From contig VXAY01006829.1 in NCBI GenBank assembly GCA_013399855.1, positions 771,132 through 835,131 on the forward strand: a stretch of DNA of 64,000 bases. The letters run 5' to 3'. The translations under genes and the position numbers were made by a program. The stretch comes from Oxyruncus cristatus (lineage: Eukaryota; Chordata; Aves; Passeriformes; Cotingidae). Below the pieces are notes generated by a model, which saw only the letters and a list, made by a program, of their open reading frames with translations, ran no database searches and had not been told where the DNA came from. Positions 37,401-49,806 of this stretch are shown piece by piece (position 1 is the first letter of the stretch; every line of letters starts with the position of its first letter).

Positions 37401-39425
37401 TCTTACTGACAGTGGTCAGTGGGTAGGGAAACAACAAAGAGGTGTGATTTAGTGGGTTTGCTGAGCTCTGCTGCAGCGATGATCAGGACTGCCATGCCCG
37501 CAGCAGAGCTTCCCCACACTGTGGATCTGGGGAGCGAAAAGGGATATTCTGCGTGGGTGTGAGAACCTAGAAGTTGTAGTAGGAAAGCTTTTAGGGGAGG
37601 TGCTACAAGCCATCCGCTGAAGGCTGGGGAAGAGGTGGGGGAAGACCCTGGGACAGACTCCCAGCACTTGAACCTGGGAGCAACTACTGGACCTGAATGC
37701 CCCAGGCCTTGATGAGTCTGAGCAGAGATATGAAAAGGGGACTGGGAAGAAGCGTTTGGAAGGGATTTGATAGGACAAAGAACAAAGACTGAAAATGGCA
37801 GGAAGTAAAGTGAGCGGAAGTTAAGAATAAAGTTACAGGATTACACACAATTTACAGGTTATGTTTTACTCAACTAATTGGGAAGTTGAGTACAGTAATG
37901 TGCTAAGTGGTCATTCAGACACTTTGCATTAGAGATCAAGATTAATATCTAAATGGAAAGGGAGGCTGGGGACTGGGGTGATTCCTAGCGTAAATGGGGA
38001 GGAATTTTAAAAAATGGGTCACTGATTCTGAGTTGATGTGTGTTTGGGATTGTTGCTTGAAGAAAAGGCCAGCTAGTCACAATAGTAACGATATCTGTTT
38101 GGTAATATTCTTTTCTTGACATCAGTAGATGGCTTGCATAAGATTATTTCATTTCCCTTCATAGTTTGATAGGTAAGAAACTTCATTGTGACATTTGCTT
38201 TGAATGAGATTAAATTTTGTTACATCAAAGCAAGCCTTGGGACCTGATACATCTTGTTTCCTGAAAGATTATTTTGGGACAAGGTGGATGTCTAAGGTCA
38301 GGTGTTACAGAGAAATAGTGAATTACTGGACAAAAACATTTCTTGGGTCGCAGTCTTGTCATGATTAACCATAGAATTTTGAAATGTCAGGAGTTCATCT
38401 GCTTTACGTTTGGTCCTAAATTACTCTTGATTTATAAGAGAGACTCCTTGCCCTGTATTTTAAGTATCTACTTAGACAGTAGATCTCTCCAGGAAAAAAG
38501 AGTAAACTACTACATTTTAATTTTTTGTTTAATCTCTGGGTCCTTGGACTTGTCATGATTTATTTTCTTCCCTGGAACGCCGCATTCCACAGCTTGTAAT
38601 GTGAGCCCAAGGCCTCTTTTTTCTGCTTGGACTCATGTATAAAGACATTTTGTAAGATTTATTGCATTCTTTTAGCTTCTAAACACGAGGGAAACACAAT
38701 GATGATCCTCAGTTCAGACCAACAGCAGAGAATGAAAAAAGAATTGATATTTTTAAGTGGATGTTTCTCTGTACAGTTCTGTGTGTTTTGCTGGCCTGTG
38801 CTCATCTCTGCTGTGGTACCTTAGAAAACCAAGGGCACTGATGTTGTGAACATATGAACCAAGTCCTGTGGAGCTGCTCTTGAGTCGTGTGGATTTTCAT
38901 GGACATCACCACTGTAATTGACTCTTTGGAAAGCTCACGTAGAGCAGTCTCTGCAGCAGTGACAGAAAGGTGTGGGCTTCACTTTTTGGGTCAATTAGAT
39001 TTGCTTTCTGGTGCTTGTGGGCCGCCCAGATGCTGTAGCAGTCGGTTTACTAATATCACAGACATTGGAAAACTTGTGGTTGGTTGGTTGTATATTTTTG
39101 GTTTGTAAACCTGCTTCTCAGATGACTTCTATACTACTTATTTGTCTTCACTTTCCCCATCTTACTGAATTTTATGTTTGCTATATTTTACATTATCCCT
39201 CTGGTTATATGGAATTGAGCAACTTAATTTAAATCCAGTGAGTGACAAGACTTTGATATCTCTGTTTTCTGTGTTTATCTTCTGTAAGACCCTGCAGTTT
39301 GTAAAATACATCTAGAGTAGATAAAAATTTTTCAAGAGGGCAGCAGAGGGAGACTAGTTGATCCATTTCTGTTACCCCTAAGAAGAAACCCTCTTGATTA
39401 TTGCAACAACACTGGTGGCAGGGAC
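34438..39425 (+). other. MYO10: MYO10 intron 2, mixed composition
   Basis: The purine-rich block at 34903-34980 explains the long antisense frame over it. Moderately GC-rich patches at 35220-36140 and 36640-37090 are open in several frames but match no family that I recognise. No splice-flanked exon could be supported. Confidence 0.5.
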
Positions 39426-39691
39426 ATGCTAAGCTGCGTAACCATTCTCAAGAACCTCAGCGCTCAGTACTTGCAATCAGTCAGACAGTACCACATCCAG
39501 CATGTGTTACTGACAGGGAAGCTGATGGCAGGTGACCAGCTGATGTGGCTGCTGCCTGCATGGTGGGTGATGGCTGTGAGTGGTGGTCCATCTCAAGGCT
39601 GCAGGCAGGCATCTTGTCCCAATCTAGAGAGTGGGGAGCCAGTGCCCATGGCCACCCTTTCCTCTGATCCAATTCTTAGTCTTTGAATAAA
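39426..39691 (+). other. Open frame ending at an overlapping poly(A) signal, unrecognised
   Basis: An 86-codon frame (39426-39686) ends in TGA, which overlaps AATAAA at 39686-39691. The peptide shows no recognisable domain and no homologue that I know. The arrangement resembles the 3' end of an old insertion or an intronic poly(A) site, but chance is a sufficient explanation. Confidence 0.25.
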
Positions 39692-42600
39692 GAAAGAAAT
39701 CTGAGCCCTCACATGACTGGGAGTTGTATTTGGGAGGGTTGAGGGTTCAGGTCACTGTGTAGAAGGGGCTGTTTTAAAATGCTTGCAACATGCAAGCTTT
39801 TCAGTAGGCAATCTTGCAGAGTTTCAGTAATGATCTAGCTTGCTTCAGGGCTTCCAAAGTGCAGACAAGCTTACTTCTATCTTTGAATAAAAATCTCACA
39901 GAATTCTCACTAAAACAATGAAGATTGTGAAATTCAAATACCAAATTGTTGATCAGGAAATTTTTGGAGTACCTTTTGCCTTCCTCCCATCTAATATGGA
40001 ACATCAGCATGAGGACAAACCCCCATCCCCGTGTGAAAAAGACCCTGAGAGATTTAGTTGTGTGTGGCCTCTATGCAGGCTGGAAATCCCAAGTATGACT
40101 TTTAGCTTTTGAAAGAAGTGGGGATTGTGTGGGTTTTTTGATGTACATAAGCACTTAATTCAGCATTCTCTTAAACTCACTTGACTCGGCTGTTGTGAAA
40201 CCTCTTTATGCCATTTAATTACCTGATTCAAGCAGGATTTTTTTTCACTTGGCATCATGTCACAAAATGATACAATAAAAGAGAAAGCATGTGTAGTCAT
40301 GTCATTGAGGGCCTATTCTGATGTACTTTGCTTGTGCTCATAAATTGCATTACAAATTAAATCTTTTGTTAAAATACAATTTCCATTAGATCTTGAGTTT
40401 AGGGGTATTTTTTTCTGTGCAGAAAATTAATTTTATATTGTTCTGTGTTATTACCCTCAAATGAAAGGCTTGAAAGACAATTTTTTTTCCTTTTCTTTTT
40501 TTTTTCCCCCCACGTGCCAGATTAATTGTGCAGGATAGCATTGGTCCCCCAGCTTTTTAGGTCGCTTCCTCATTTGAGTCCCTTTTTGGTGTGTTCCTCA
40601 CAGCACCAGTAAGCTGTGGAAGCGACAGTAGAACGTTTTTGAAGTGTTCTTCTTTCTCAGTGAAATGCACTTGACTGTTGTTTAGTTGAGTTTGCTGTTT
40701 TGTCTTATATTTCTTGAGCTTGTTCTTTTGTTTTTGTTCTTTGCATCGGTCTATCCTATCTCAACCTCTTATTTTCACTTCCATGATAATATTTAAAGTT
40801 CTTATTTTGCATGCTGTCACTTTAAGGTTCAATTTAGAGTTTTCCATGTATTCAGTTTGTTTGTTATCTTGAACCATTTATATCTAGAAAGGAAAGGAGT
40901 TTTTGCTGAATTCTCATTTAGGCTTGTCTTAAATCTTACTCTAGTTTCCTGCATATTTCACTTGACCTTCCAGAAATGTCGGCAAGGTCCTTGAGGATGG
41001 ATGCTCCTGCACTCTGCCAACAGAGTCCTCTTGAAGTTCAGGAGCTAACTTGGTCATCTTCCTCTTCTTTGTGCTGACCCTGCAGAATGGCTCCTGGTTC
41101 CTATTTCCTGAGGATTTCAAGTGCTGTAACATTTCATAACATGATCTTCTAATTAGTAACGATAAAGTTCAACATAGCTTTTCCATGTCCTTATCCTTAA
41201 TAAGGGTGTGATTCAAGATGAAATAAAACAAAGCAGGACTTTCAGGGCTTGAGCAGCAGGGCTACAAAAAGCCTGTTTTAAGGAGCTGAGGACTGTGCAT
41301 GTGATCCTTTAGTCCTGTCTCATGACTTTGATCTCGTTAGATGATTTTGACTGAGTTTTTACCATGTTTCTGGTAAAAATTAAAAAGAAAGGAAAAGTAG
41401 CTACCCCGTGTTGGGGAAGAGGTCCTCCTCCTTTCTAATTTGTGTGGCAGCCATTATTACTGGTTGCTGTGTTTTCTAGGTGGTCGATGCACCATCCTGT
41501 CTCTGAGTCAGCTCATAGAAGTGTTTCCTCACCCAAATAAGAAGGCAATGGGAGAGATGAAAGTATGAGAACAATGAGCCTGAAGAAGAGAACATAGTGG
41601 GTTTAAGTGGGAAGGATGAATCTGCAGAGACCATCTTCAATATGCTGCCATGCACAAGTCAGTTGTCACGTTGTTTTTCTTGGTGTGTTTCTGTGAATTC
41701 TTTACATTAATTAGCATGCTCAGTGATGTATGGGGTGCTCTGCCTACTCTACTAACCTGTATATCACATATCAAAGAACAGGCTTCACAAATATGGAGAT
41801 TATCCTCCTAGAAGTGATGTTTTGCTTCCTTTCCATGTTTACAGGATAGGTGCCGTCCCATTTTGGTTTCCTGGTTGTCTTATTGAGTCTATTTTTCTGT
41901 ATCCAGGATGATACATAGCCTTTGTTAAGTTGCTTACTTTTTAGGATTTGCTCTCCTTAAATCCCTTTTATTTCCAAATCTTTCAACTTGAGGTATTTGT
42001 GTTCTACAGTATGACTTTTGGGGTTTTTATTATGGTTCTTCTGACTAGGAACTGCAGTTTATTACTTTTGAGATGTAAATATCTCTAATTCCATTCGCAC
42101 TCTGTGTGGTTAGTCTTGGGACTGCAAACACACTTTTCAGTCCCGAAAGTTTTACTGTGAATTGATGCTTTCCACATTCATTCTGTCCGTTAGATATCTG
42201 GACCTTATGCTTCTGGATCACGCACAAGTGGCTGCTTTCTCCATACATTCTCTCTACCCTGTACAAATCCTTGTCCTGTCATCTTGATGTTTGTTCACCG
42301 CAAAATAAGGCTCTGATCTCCCTGTGTCTGTCTTTTTCTCTCAGTTGGGGATTGTGCTTTGGATGCTCTGAATCTATAGGGTCTTGGATGGTTTGCTCAC
42401 ATATCCTGTCGATGTCTGTGATGCTTCCCAGTGCCTGTTAGAAATTTGTTTCCTGGATCTCCTTTCTCCCCTAGCCTTCCTTTGGTATGCTTCGTGCTTG
42501 TGTAAGTGACATCTGTAACGGTGCGATGGCCTTTGCCAGCATTTGTTATGCCTAGGATACTATTTTAATGAACAAATATGTTCAGAAAGTACTCCTGTGT

Positions 42601-43236
42601 CAGCTGGTAGGATATCCAAGTACAGAGCTTTGATGTTTATTCCGATCTGCCTTCAGCCTCTTGCTTCTTCAGCCTCTTTTTCTTGCTGGTCTCAGCAGGA
42701 CAGACAATACCACTGTTTTCCTGGATGGCCTCCTACGATGTCACTTGTTCAGTCTTTCACTGCCAGGAGCATATGTAAGGTTTTACACTGAAAAACCTCA
42801 CAGGGGTTTTCTCCTTCTGCGCAGAGGTGGCCCCCTTAGGCGGTGCTGCACAATGTGCCCCCCAGGCTGTAGCAGTAGCCCCACGGTGCTCACTGCTGCT
42901 TTGGCTGATGGTTATAGTTCTGCTTCCATTTGCTTGATAAATATTAGTTTAAAGGATTTTGGAAGGGTTTTGTTTTTTTCTGATGTTCCACATTATCAAA
43001 GTATTTGCATTAATTCCATGCTTTGACTTCCTTACACCGAAATGGTCCCATTAGCAGGGACAAGTAATGCCTGAGGAGCATTGGCTTTGAGTTGCAGGCA
43101 TATGTCTATAAGGGTGAGATGCCAACATGTAAATTAAAAGGAAATAGGATGCTGAATTCGAAATCTATTGTTTTATAGTTTTTAGTGATGTTATTGGTAT
43201 TCATAAAAGTTTAACTCGATTAAGGATGTGTACATC
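39692..43236 (+). other. MYO10: MYO10 intron 2, no recognised feature
   Basis: AT-rich with pyrimidine-rich runs (notably 40483-40512). No exon or repeat family was recognised. Confidence 0.65.
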
Positions 43237-44436
43237 TTCTTAGCATTCTGCCTGCTGGATGAGGGGAAGGCTGTGGATATGGTCTACCTGAACTTCAACA
43301 AAGCCTTTGACACTGTCTCCCACAGCATACTCCTTGAAAAGCTGCAGCCCATAGTTTGGACAGGGGCACTCTGTGCTGGGTTAGGAACTGGCTGGAGGGC
43401 CGGGCCCAGAGAGTGATGGTGAACGGGGCTGCATCCAGTTGGCGGCCGGTCACTAGTGGTGGGATCAGGGATCAGTGTTGGGCCCAGTCCTGTTTAATAT
43501 CTATATTGATGATCTGGACAAGGGGATTGAGAGTACCATTAGCAAATTTGCAGATGACACCAAGTTGGGGAGGAGTGTCAATCTGCTGGAAGGCAGGAGG
43601 GCTCTGCAGAGGGACCTGGACAGGCTGGATTAATGGGCTGAATCCAGTAGTATGATGTTTAACAAGGCCAAGTGCCGGGTCCTGCACTTTGGCTACAACA
43701 ATCCCCTGCAGCACTACAGGCTGGGGATGAAGTGGCTGGGAGCAGCCAGGAGGAGAGGGGCCTGGGAGGTTGGATTGACAGGAAGCTGAACATGAGCCAG
43801 CAGTGTGCCCAGGTGGCCAAGAAGGCCAATGGCATCGTGGCCTGGATCAGGAACAGTGTGGCCAGCAGGAACAGGGAAGTGATTCTGCCCCTGTACTTGG
43901 CACTGGTGAGGCCACACCTGGAGTGCTGTGTCCAGTTCTGGGCCCCTCAGTTCCGGAAGGATATTGAGGTGCTGGAGAGTGTCCAAAGAAGGGCAACAAG
44001 GCTGGTGAAGGGACTGGAGCACAGGCCCTATGAGGAGAGGCTGAGGGAGCTGGGGCTGTTTAACCTGGAGAAGAGGAGACTCAGGGGAGACATTATTGCT
44101 CTCTACAACTGCCTGAGAGGAGGTTGTAGCCGGGTGGGGGTCGGTGTCTTCTCTTAGAGAACTAGTGATGGGACAAGAGGACAGAGTCTTAAGCTGCACT
44201 GGGGAGGAGGGGGTTAGATTGGACATGAGGAAGAATATTTTCACTGAAAGGGGGATCAGACATTGGAATGGGCTGCCCAGAGAGGTGGTGGAGTCACCAC
44301 CCTTGGAGGTGTTTAAGAAAAGACTGGACTTGTCACTCAGTGCCATGGTCTAGTTGACAAGGTGGTGTTTGGTCACAGGTTCAACTTGATGATCTCAGAG
44401 GTCTTTTCCAACCTGGTTGATTCTGGGATTCTGGGA
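43237..44436 (+). mobile_element. CR1 LINE, ORF2 reverse transcriptase to 3' end (best preserved copy)
   Basis: The copy begins LLDEGKAVDMVYLNF then NKAFDTVSH, followed by NWLEGRAQRVMVNGAASSWR, a [10 protein letters not shown] box, [67 protein letters not shown] and [18 protein letters not shown]. The 3' tail TTGATTCTGGGATTCTGGG ends at about 44436. The FADD box is intact but the motif A aspartate reads Asn (YLNF), and at least two frame shifts split the ORF. It lacks the endonuclease and 5' part. It sits about 0.7 kb upstream of MYO10 exon 3 in the same orientation. The long open frame on its opposite strand is a shadow. Confidence 0.95.
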
Positions 44437-45147
44437 TATTTGTGATAGTTTTACAGAAAATCTGTAGAAGGGTTTTCTGAGCTTTTTTAGAACTTTTACT
44501 GTTTGTGTGGAACTACCTTCAGAAATTAATCTCAGAAGTCAATTAATTAGAAATCTGTTGGCTTATTCATTTCCAAATACCTGACACATGCTGAACTTAG
44601 CATGCTACTTACACTAGGAGTAATGACCACTTCCTGGCTAGAGAGTTGAATAGAAATATTTAAGTGGATTTCAGATCAAACATATGAACACTTGCAGGCT
44701 GTTAGAGCAATAATTTTTGTTTTCTATTTTGCACTGTAAAACATTTCCTCTCACACTAATTTTAATGGGGTTTACTGTAAGGGGTGTTTTTCTGTTTGGT
44801 TAGTTTGGGATTTTTGGGAATGATTATTGCTTGGGGTTTTTTTCTCCCCATAAAGTCTAACAGTAGTCCAGTGTGAAGCAAGATTGCATTTGCCCTTTAA
44901 CAGGAAAAGATCTCAGTGCATTGTCAGTATGTACTAGTTTCCTATGACCCATATAGGTATCTGGGGCTTCAATTATTGTCAGAGAAGCTTTACAAGAAGG
45001 TATCACTGGCAGGCTATTATATTTTACAAGTCTGTGCACTGATAAACTGGATAAGAAATAGGAATGGCTATGAAAGCTCCATTCTCAGAGGGAAGTTTCT
45101 GAATGTGTGCTCTGATTATTATATTGTCTTTGTTTCCTCTCTTTCAG
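44437..45147 (+). other. MYO10: End of MYO10 intron 2
   Basis: AT-rich intronic sequence leading to the exon 3 acceptor, with its pyrimidine tract at about 45127-45145. No other feature was seen. Confidence 0.7.
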
Positions 45148-45306
45148 GTATTCACTTATAAACAGAGCACAATCACACACCAAAAAGTAACGCCTATGCA
45201 TCAAACAAGCACGGAGAGCGTGGAAGACATGGCAGCACTTGTAGATCTCCATGAAGGCTCCATTATGCACAACTTATTCCAGCGATATCAGCAAGATAAA
45301 ATCTAT
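45148..45306 (+). CDS. MYO10: MYO10 coding exon 3 (start of myosin motor domain)
   Basis: The exon encodes 53 residues that continue directly from exon 2. It starts VFTYKQSTITHQKV and includes the acidic stretch ESVEDMAALVDLHEG followed by SIMHNLFQRY. The last piece is the myosin-family pattern in which a helix carrying 'L..L.E.S..HNL..RY' opens the motor head. The acceptor has a good pyrimidine tract (TTTCCTCTCTTTCAG, AG at 45146-45147) and the donor is the near-perfect TAT|GTAAGT at 45307. Length is 159 bp with phase 0 at both ends. The exon ends KIY, which in MYO10 continues into TYIGS, the first residues of exon 4. The middle part (PMHQTSTES) is the least conserved relative to mammalian MYO10, as expected for a surface stretch. 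Confidence 0.96.
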
Positions 45307-45439
45307 GTAAGTTTTTTCAAAACTTTAGAAAAATATCCAGAGGGAATGTTTTTGAATGTTTTAAGTGCTGTATGTTTTGCTGTTCTATGCTATCTCCTCT
45401 CTCCTAATGTTCTCCGGTTCTTTATGTGTCCACATGAAG

Positions 45440-45583
45440 CCAAAGTATGCCTCATCTAGTGACTTCTCATCAACAATGACGGAAGGAGAAGGTAGCTCAG
45501 GGCTGGCCAGGCAATTCTTCGAAAGCCTTGAAAAACTGGCATGCTACACACACTGTTACACTTTCAGTGACAGGGTTGTGTAA
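45440..45583 (+). other. Coding-like stretch in intron 3, unrecognised
   Basis: Part of an open frame that ends in TAA at 45581-45583 reads KPKYASSSDFSSTMTEG, then EGSSGLARQFFESLEKL. The composition looks more protein-like than the surrounding intron. It has no start context and no recognisable homologue, and it lies in a different frame from the neighbouring candidate exon at 45613-45735. Confidence 0.2.
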
Positions 45584-45612
45584 AGGGCTCTTGTTTTTCT
45601 CTTCTCCTTTAG

Positions 45613-45735
45613 ACTCTGCCTCAACAACGTGCTGTATACATCACCAGAGAGGATGTGGTGGAATTTAGTCTGTCACTGCCATTTGAGATCCTGTCCGGAC
45701 AAGATCCAATTCTGATCAGCTTCCCCTCTGAAAGG
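45613..45735 (+). other. Candidate cassette exon in MYO10 intron 3
   Basis: A 123-bp (41-codon) open segment sits behind a very strong acceptor: the tract TTGTTTTTCTCTTCTCC then TTTAG, with AG at 45611-45612. It is followed by a weaker donor, AGG|GTATTA, at 45736. Read in phase 0 it gives TLPQQRAVYITREDVVEF then SLSLPFEILSGQDPIL and ISFPSER. Exon 3 ends and exon 4 starts in phase 0, so inclusion would add 41 residues between KIY and TYIGS without breaking the frame. If the donor is ignored, the frame runs to a TAA at 45784-45786. I recognise no homologue, a second frame is also open for about 33 codons, and the insertion point lies inside a conserved motor strand. The call is tentative. Confidence 0.3.
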
Positions 45736-46438
45736 GTATTAGGAAAGAATCATTACTATTGTCAAGCTGAGGATTTGTGCCATTAAATACAGATAGTTGG
45801 AGTCTATGAGAACAGACAGCTGTTTATCAGCTACACATTAGTGCACACAGAATTCTTTTTCTTAACTCTGTCATGAAGGTTTTTATCATTAGATTTATCT
45901 ACTCCTGAAATATTTTTGTTAATCTTGAACTAAGTAGATACGAATCTTTCCTGAATCTGGAAGTACACCAAGTATGAGAAAGATGGAAGGAATATTAGCA
46001 GCAGTTGCAGATTGCAAAATCAGACTTTTGAGTGGTTCAGTGGTTGGTTGTTTTTGTAGTTTGGGGTTTTTTTCTTTTATTATAACTGCAGAACACAAGT
46101 GATTTTTGTTTGCATCACATGTCTAGGCCCTTGATTTGGCCATATGCATGCTTTATTTCAAGCTTAATCTATTAAGTTTGGCTTCTTTATTTTTAAATAT
46201 AAACATATCTAAGTGTGAAAATAAACGTTCCCTGTATTGAGAAATTTCTTTATGATAAAAAGCAAAAAAGGGCACAATGAAATAATATTCCTTTGCACAT
46301 TAACCTTAAAGTGGCTTGCATGGGGAATCCTAAATGTTGAGGCAGTTCTCTTTACATAAGTCTTTATTTATGTTTTTTTTTTCTCAAATTGAATTAACCC
46401 TTTTCCATTTCAGAAAAATCGGTAAACAAAAAATTAAT

Positions 46439-46478
46439 ATATGAACATATATGAACATATATGAGCAGATATGAACAG
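46439..46478. repeat. 10-bp tandem repeat, four units
   Basis: Four consecutive units of the pattern ATATGAACAT. The first two are exact and the last two have one to three substitutions. Confidence 0.85.
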
Positions 46479-49400
46479 TCCTGCATGTGCAAGGAAAAAC
46501 AAGCTGATAAAAGTTTAGTTTTCCATCAGTGTTATCAGATTAGAATATGATACTCAGTGTGAGTCAAAATAAAAAAACTGTTTTTTGAGTCATGATGTGC
46601 ACTGTGATGGAAGACACATCCCTTTTTTAAAAAGCATTTGTGTATGTGGGTGATTTTTTTGGTGAGGCACAGAATAGCCTTGTTCTGAAGAGACATGTCC
46701 TAGCTTATTTCTTAGCTTGTCAAGGCAAGTTTAGGGTGTTCTGATCCTTGGTGCTTATTGTGGTGTACATTTCTAGACAAACAGGTTTATGTGCTGTTAA
46801 TGATGACAGATCTGCAGTTGCTACTGAATATGCATTGTCCCTTCAGTTTTGCTAATTTAACTCCTTAATCTTTTCAATCTACCTCACCTGAAAAATGATT
46901 GAAAAGGTGGTCAGGGAAAAAAAGGTGTGTTTTGAAAGGCATTAAAAGCCTCTCTGTTGTCCTATATATGTAACCAGGACTGGATTTAAAAAGCATCTTC
47001 TTTTCTCCAACCTCCTGCTGTGCCAATAGTAGTGTTTTAGCAGGAGAGGGCTTCAGGAGCAAAAACACCAAGGAAAGCTGATTAAATGCCTTGAGTAATT
47101 TTGTGAAACTCCACCTGTAATGTAGGAGAGGTTGTTGTCGTTGTACAATGAACTGTGTCTTTTCAAGCCCAAATTTTTTAACTGAAGAGTTCAATTATAT
47201 TTTAATGTTTAATGTTTAAAGAAAAAAGAGACTCAAGAGGTACATTAGGTTTACCTCTTTTAAAGGTATACTTGCAGCTGATCATTCATACTTGCTTGAT
47301 CATTCTGCTCTGGGACCAAACTAGTTATAGTATAGGACAGTAGAAACCATTGATGTTCATGTCCAGAGCAATCAAAACTTTCCAGATTGTACATTTACCA
47401 TCTCCTTTGGCCAGGAATTGCTTTGTCAGTGTAGTGCACACATTGTCTCTTGTATCTGCCTCATCACCTTGGCTGTATCTGTTCCGTGTGCATTAGGGAT
47501 AAATTGGGAAGGCAAGTGCCACTCTACACTGTGGGCTAAGGGACTGATCATCCCTTTGAAAGACTTCTTGTCATCCCCGAATGCAAACCAGCATATAATT
47601 GCTGTGTCCTGGCTTTTAGCTTATGGGTCCTTTTTTACTTCAGTTCTGTGCTCCTCCTTGTCCACATTCTGAGTAGGGGAAAAAAAAAGATATGTAAAAG
47701 TGTATTGCTGGCATTTTTATGAGTTACAGGCTTGTATGTATTATTACAAGTATGTTAGTGTGATTCTTGAGCCTGGCAGCTTTTTGTTAGTTTTCTCAGT
47801 GGCATTGAGACCAGGAAGCACCTTTGTACCTTAATAAGGAATATGCTTAGTTGGGACTTAAGTTTTGGGGCTTGCTTCTTCACACACACATAAAAATTAC
47901 ATGAAGTTCAATGGACTAAATTGTAGTGTAAAGTATATATGATTTCAAAAATACAGAAGGAACAATTAAAAAGAAATTTAAACAGTTACTTTCTCAGAAA
48001 GGCAATTATTTATGCTGATTTTCCACTGTTAACTTGTGTGGTTTTTTGTATTTGAAGAGCTTTCTCTCCAGCAATGAGCATTTAAATAAATACCTTCAGA
48101 TGTTTGAGCTCAGTTTAGTCTTCCGTTACTTAATAACATTTTTGTCTCACGTAATCATACCCATGTTCCTAAACTCTCCACTGCTTCCTAATTAATACTA
48201 TAAAGTCATTTGCTATGGATGGCAAATTTTATCAAACATGTCAGTGACTTGTTGTCCAACAACTGCAGCTGTGTAGGGACAGCAGAGGATTTTCTGTATT
48301 TCTTGCCATTTCTTGGGCAGGGAAGAATATTGGTCTAGCTATGATCTAACACAGACTATATTCTTAGTGTGAATGATGCCTGGCTCTGAATATAATGAGC
48401 TCCTAGCTGAATCGGTGCTGTTTGCAAGAAGGTGAATGACAAAAAGTTGTTCTTGTCTATGTGCAAACATCTTTTTGCAACAGTGTCAAGTCTATTGACA
48501 TCTGCTTGTAATACTTTTTGTCTGAATTTCTGTAAAAGAGTGTATGCTTTCTCTTTTTGGCCTGTGAGAAGGATAGGATGTACAAGTAGTTTCTCGGTTC
48601 CTTAAAGTAGGCTCCTGTCTGATATTTTTTCAGGCTTTGTGATTAATAGTGCTTTTATCTGCTTTTTGCTTCTGGGCTATCACTGCATTTGTTGTCCAAG
48701 AAAGGACAATTCTTAAGATGATAGTTGTCACATGGTCCAGGGGCTTTCATTGCTTCTTCCTCTCTCATTTTACTCCCTTTGGGAACACCACAGAAGGTAA
48801 AGCTTCTGGACATCAGCATATAAGATTTGATGCTTGTCTTTGAATGCTCAGATTAGCTTGCATTATAGGCTGGTATGTGGCAAAATATGGAAATATAAAC
48901 ACTAGTGCTAAAAATGGAAGGTGCCCACGTTTGAACACAGAGCCTTTTGTGAAGGCACGTGGGGGATTTGGTCACCTCTGAAGCAAGACCATTACAGGAC
49001 ACAGGATGTGGAGAGGGCCAGTGCTGTGGCAGCCATTCTTGCTGATGTTCAAAGGCAGATTGTTCCCAGAGCTGTTGATTCTGGTTCGCTTTTAGTTAAG
49101 TACACACTACAGAGGAGACCAGCTTAGCCTTGGAGAGAACGCCATAAACCACACAGCATGGATTGTGCTGCAAGACGCACAAATTACAGTGTTTGGGCTG
49201 GCTCTGGGATGAGCTGTGGGTGTCTTGTCTGTGGCCAGCAGTTAGTTACTGATGCAGGCAGCATATTTCAGGAGAGCAGAGCAGAAGATGAGAGTGGCTT
49301 TTGCTGAGGTGAGAGGCAGGTCGGAAAAAACAGCAGTATACATTGTGCAGGTCAGTGCTGAGGTTTTCAGTGTCATATCCACCTTCATTTGCATGAGTTC

Positions 49401-49756
49401 AAGCAATAAACAATTTTCAAAGCACTTCTGATTAGTTTTTTTCTCTTGGGTTAAGCTCTGAAGTGCTAGGTAGGCATGTTCCCCTTTGAAGTGATGATGA
49501 TTTGGCACGTGCCTGTCTTGTTTAGGTGGAAGATGTTCACCTGTGTCCAGAGAGGTATGCTGCATGGGCTGAGGTGTGGCAGTCCCCTGGCTGCCCTCCC
49601 CTGATGGGCAGAGTGACCTCCAGGTTGTGGGTGTGGTGGCCAGGAAGGGTGAGGGACAACATAATCTATTTTTGCTCACTTTCAAATTAGGCCTGCAGCT
49701 TGCCCACCGATAATTATAACCGTCTGTTATGTTTGCGTGCATGTGTATGAGAAGTT

Positions 49757-49806
49757 CTGTACCAGCCACGTCGACATGTAGTGCTGTACCAGCCACATCC
49801 ACATCA
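49757..49806. repeat. Imperfect 27-bp tandem duplication
   Basis: CTGTACCAGCCAC followed by a CAT-containing segment occurs at 49757 and again at 49784, with a few differences in the second half of the unit. Confidence 0.75.

Noticed and set aside
43714..44346. 210-codon open frame on the minus strand
   Set aside because: It is the antisense shadow of CR1 ORF2 at 43237-44436, whose sense frames match CR1 protein.
49242..49802. 186-codon minus-strand open frame in intron 3
   Set aside because: No domain, no splice or promoter context. About one frame of this length is expected by chance over six frames of 64 kb, and a small tandem duplication contributes to it.
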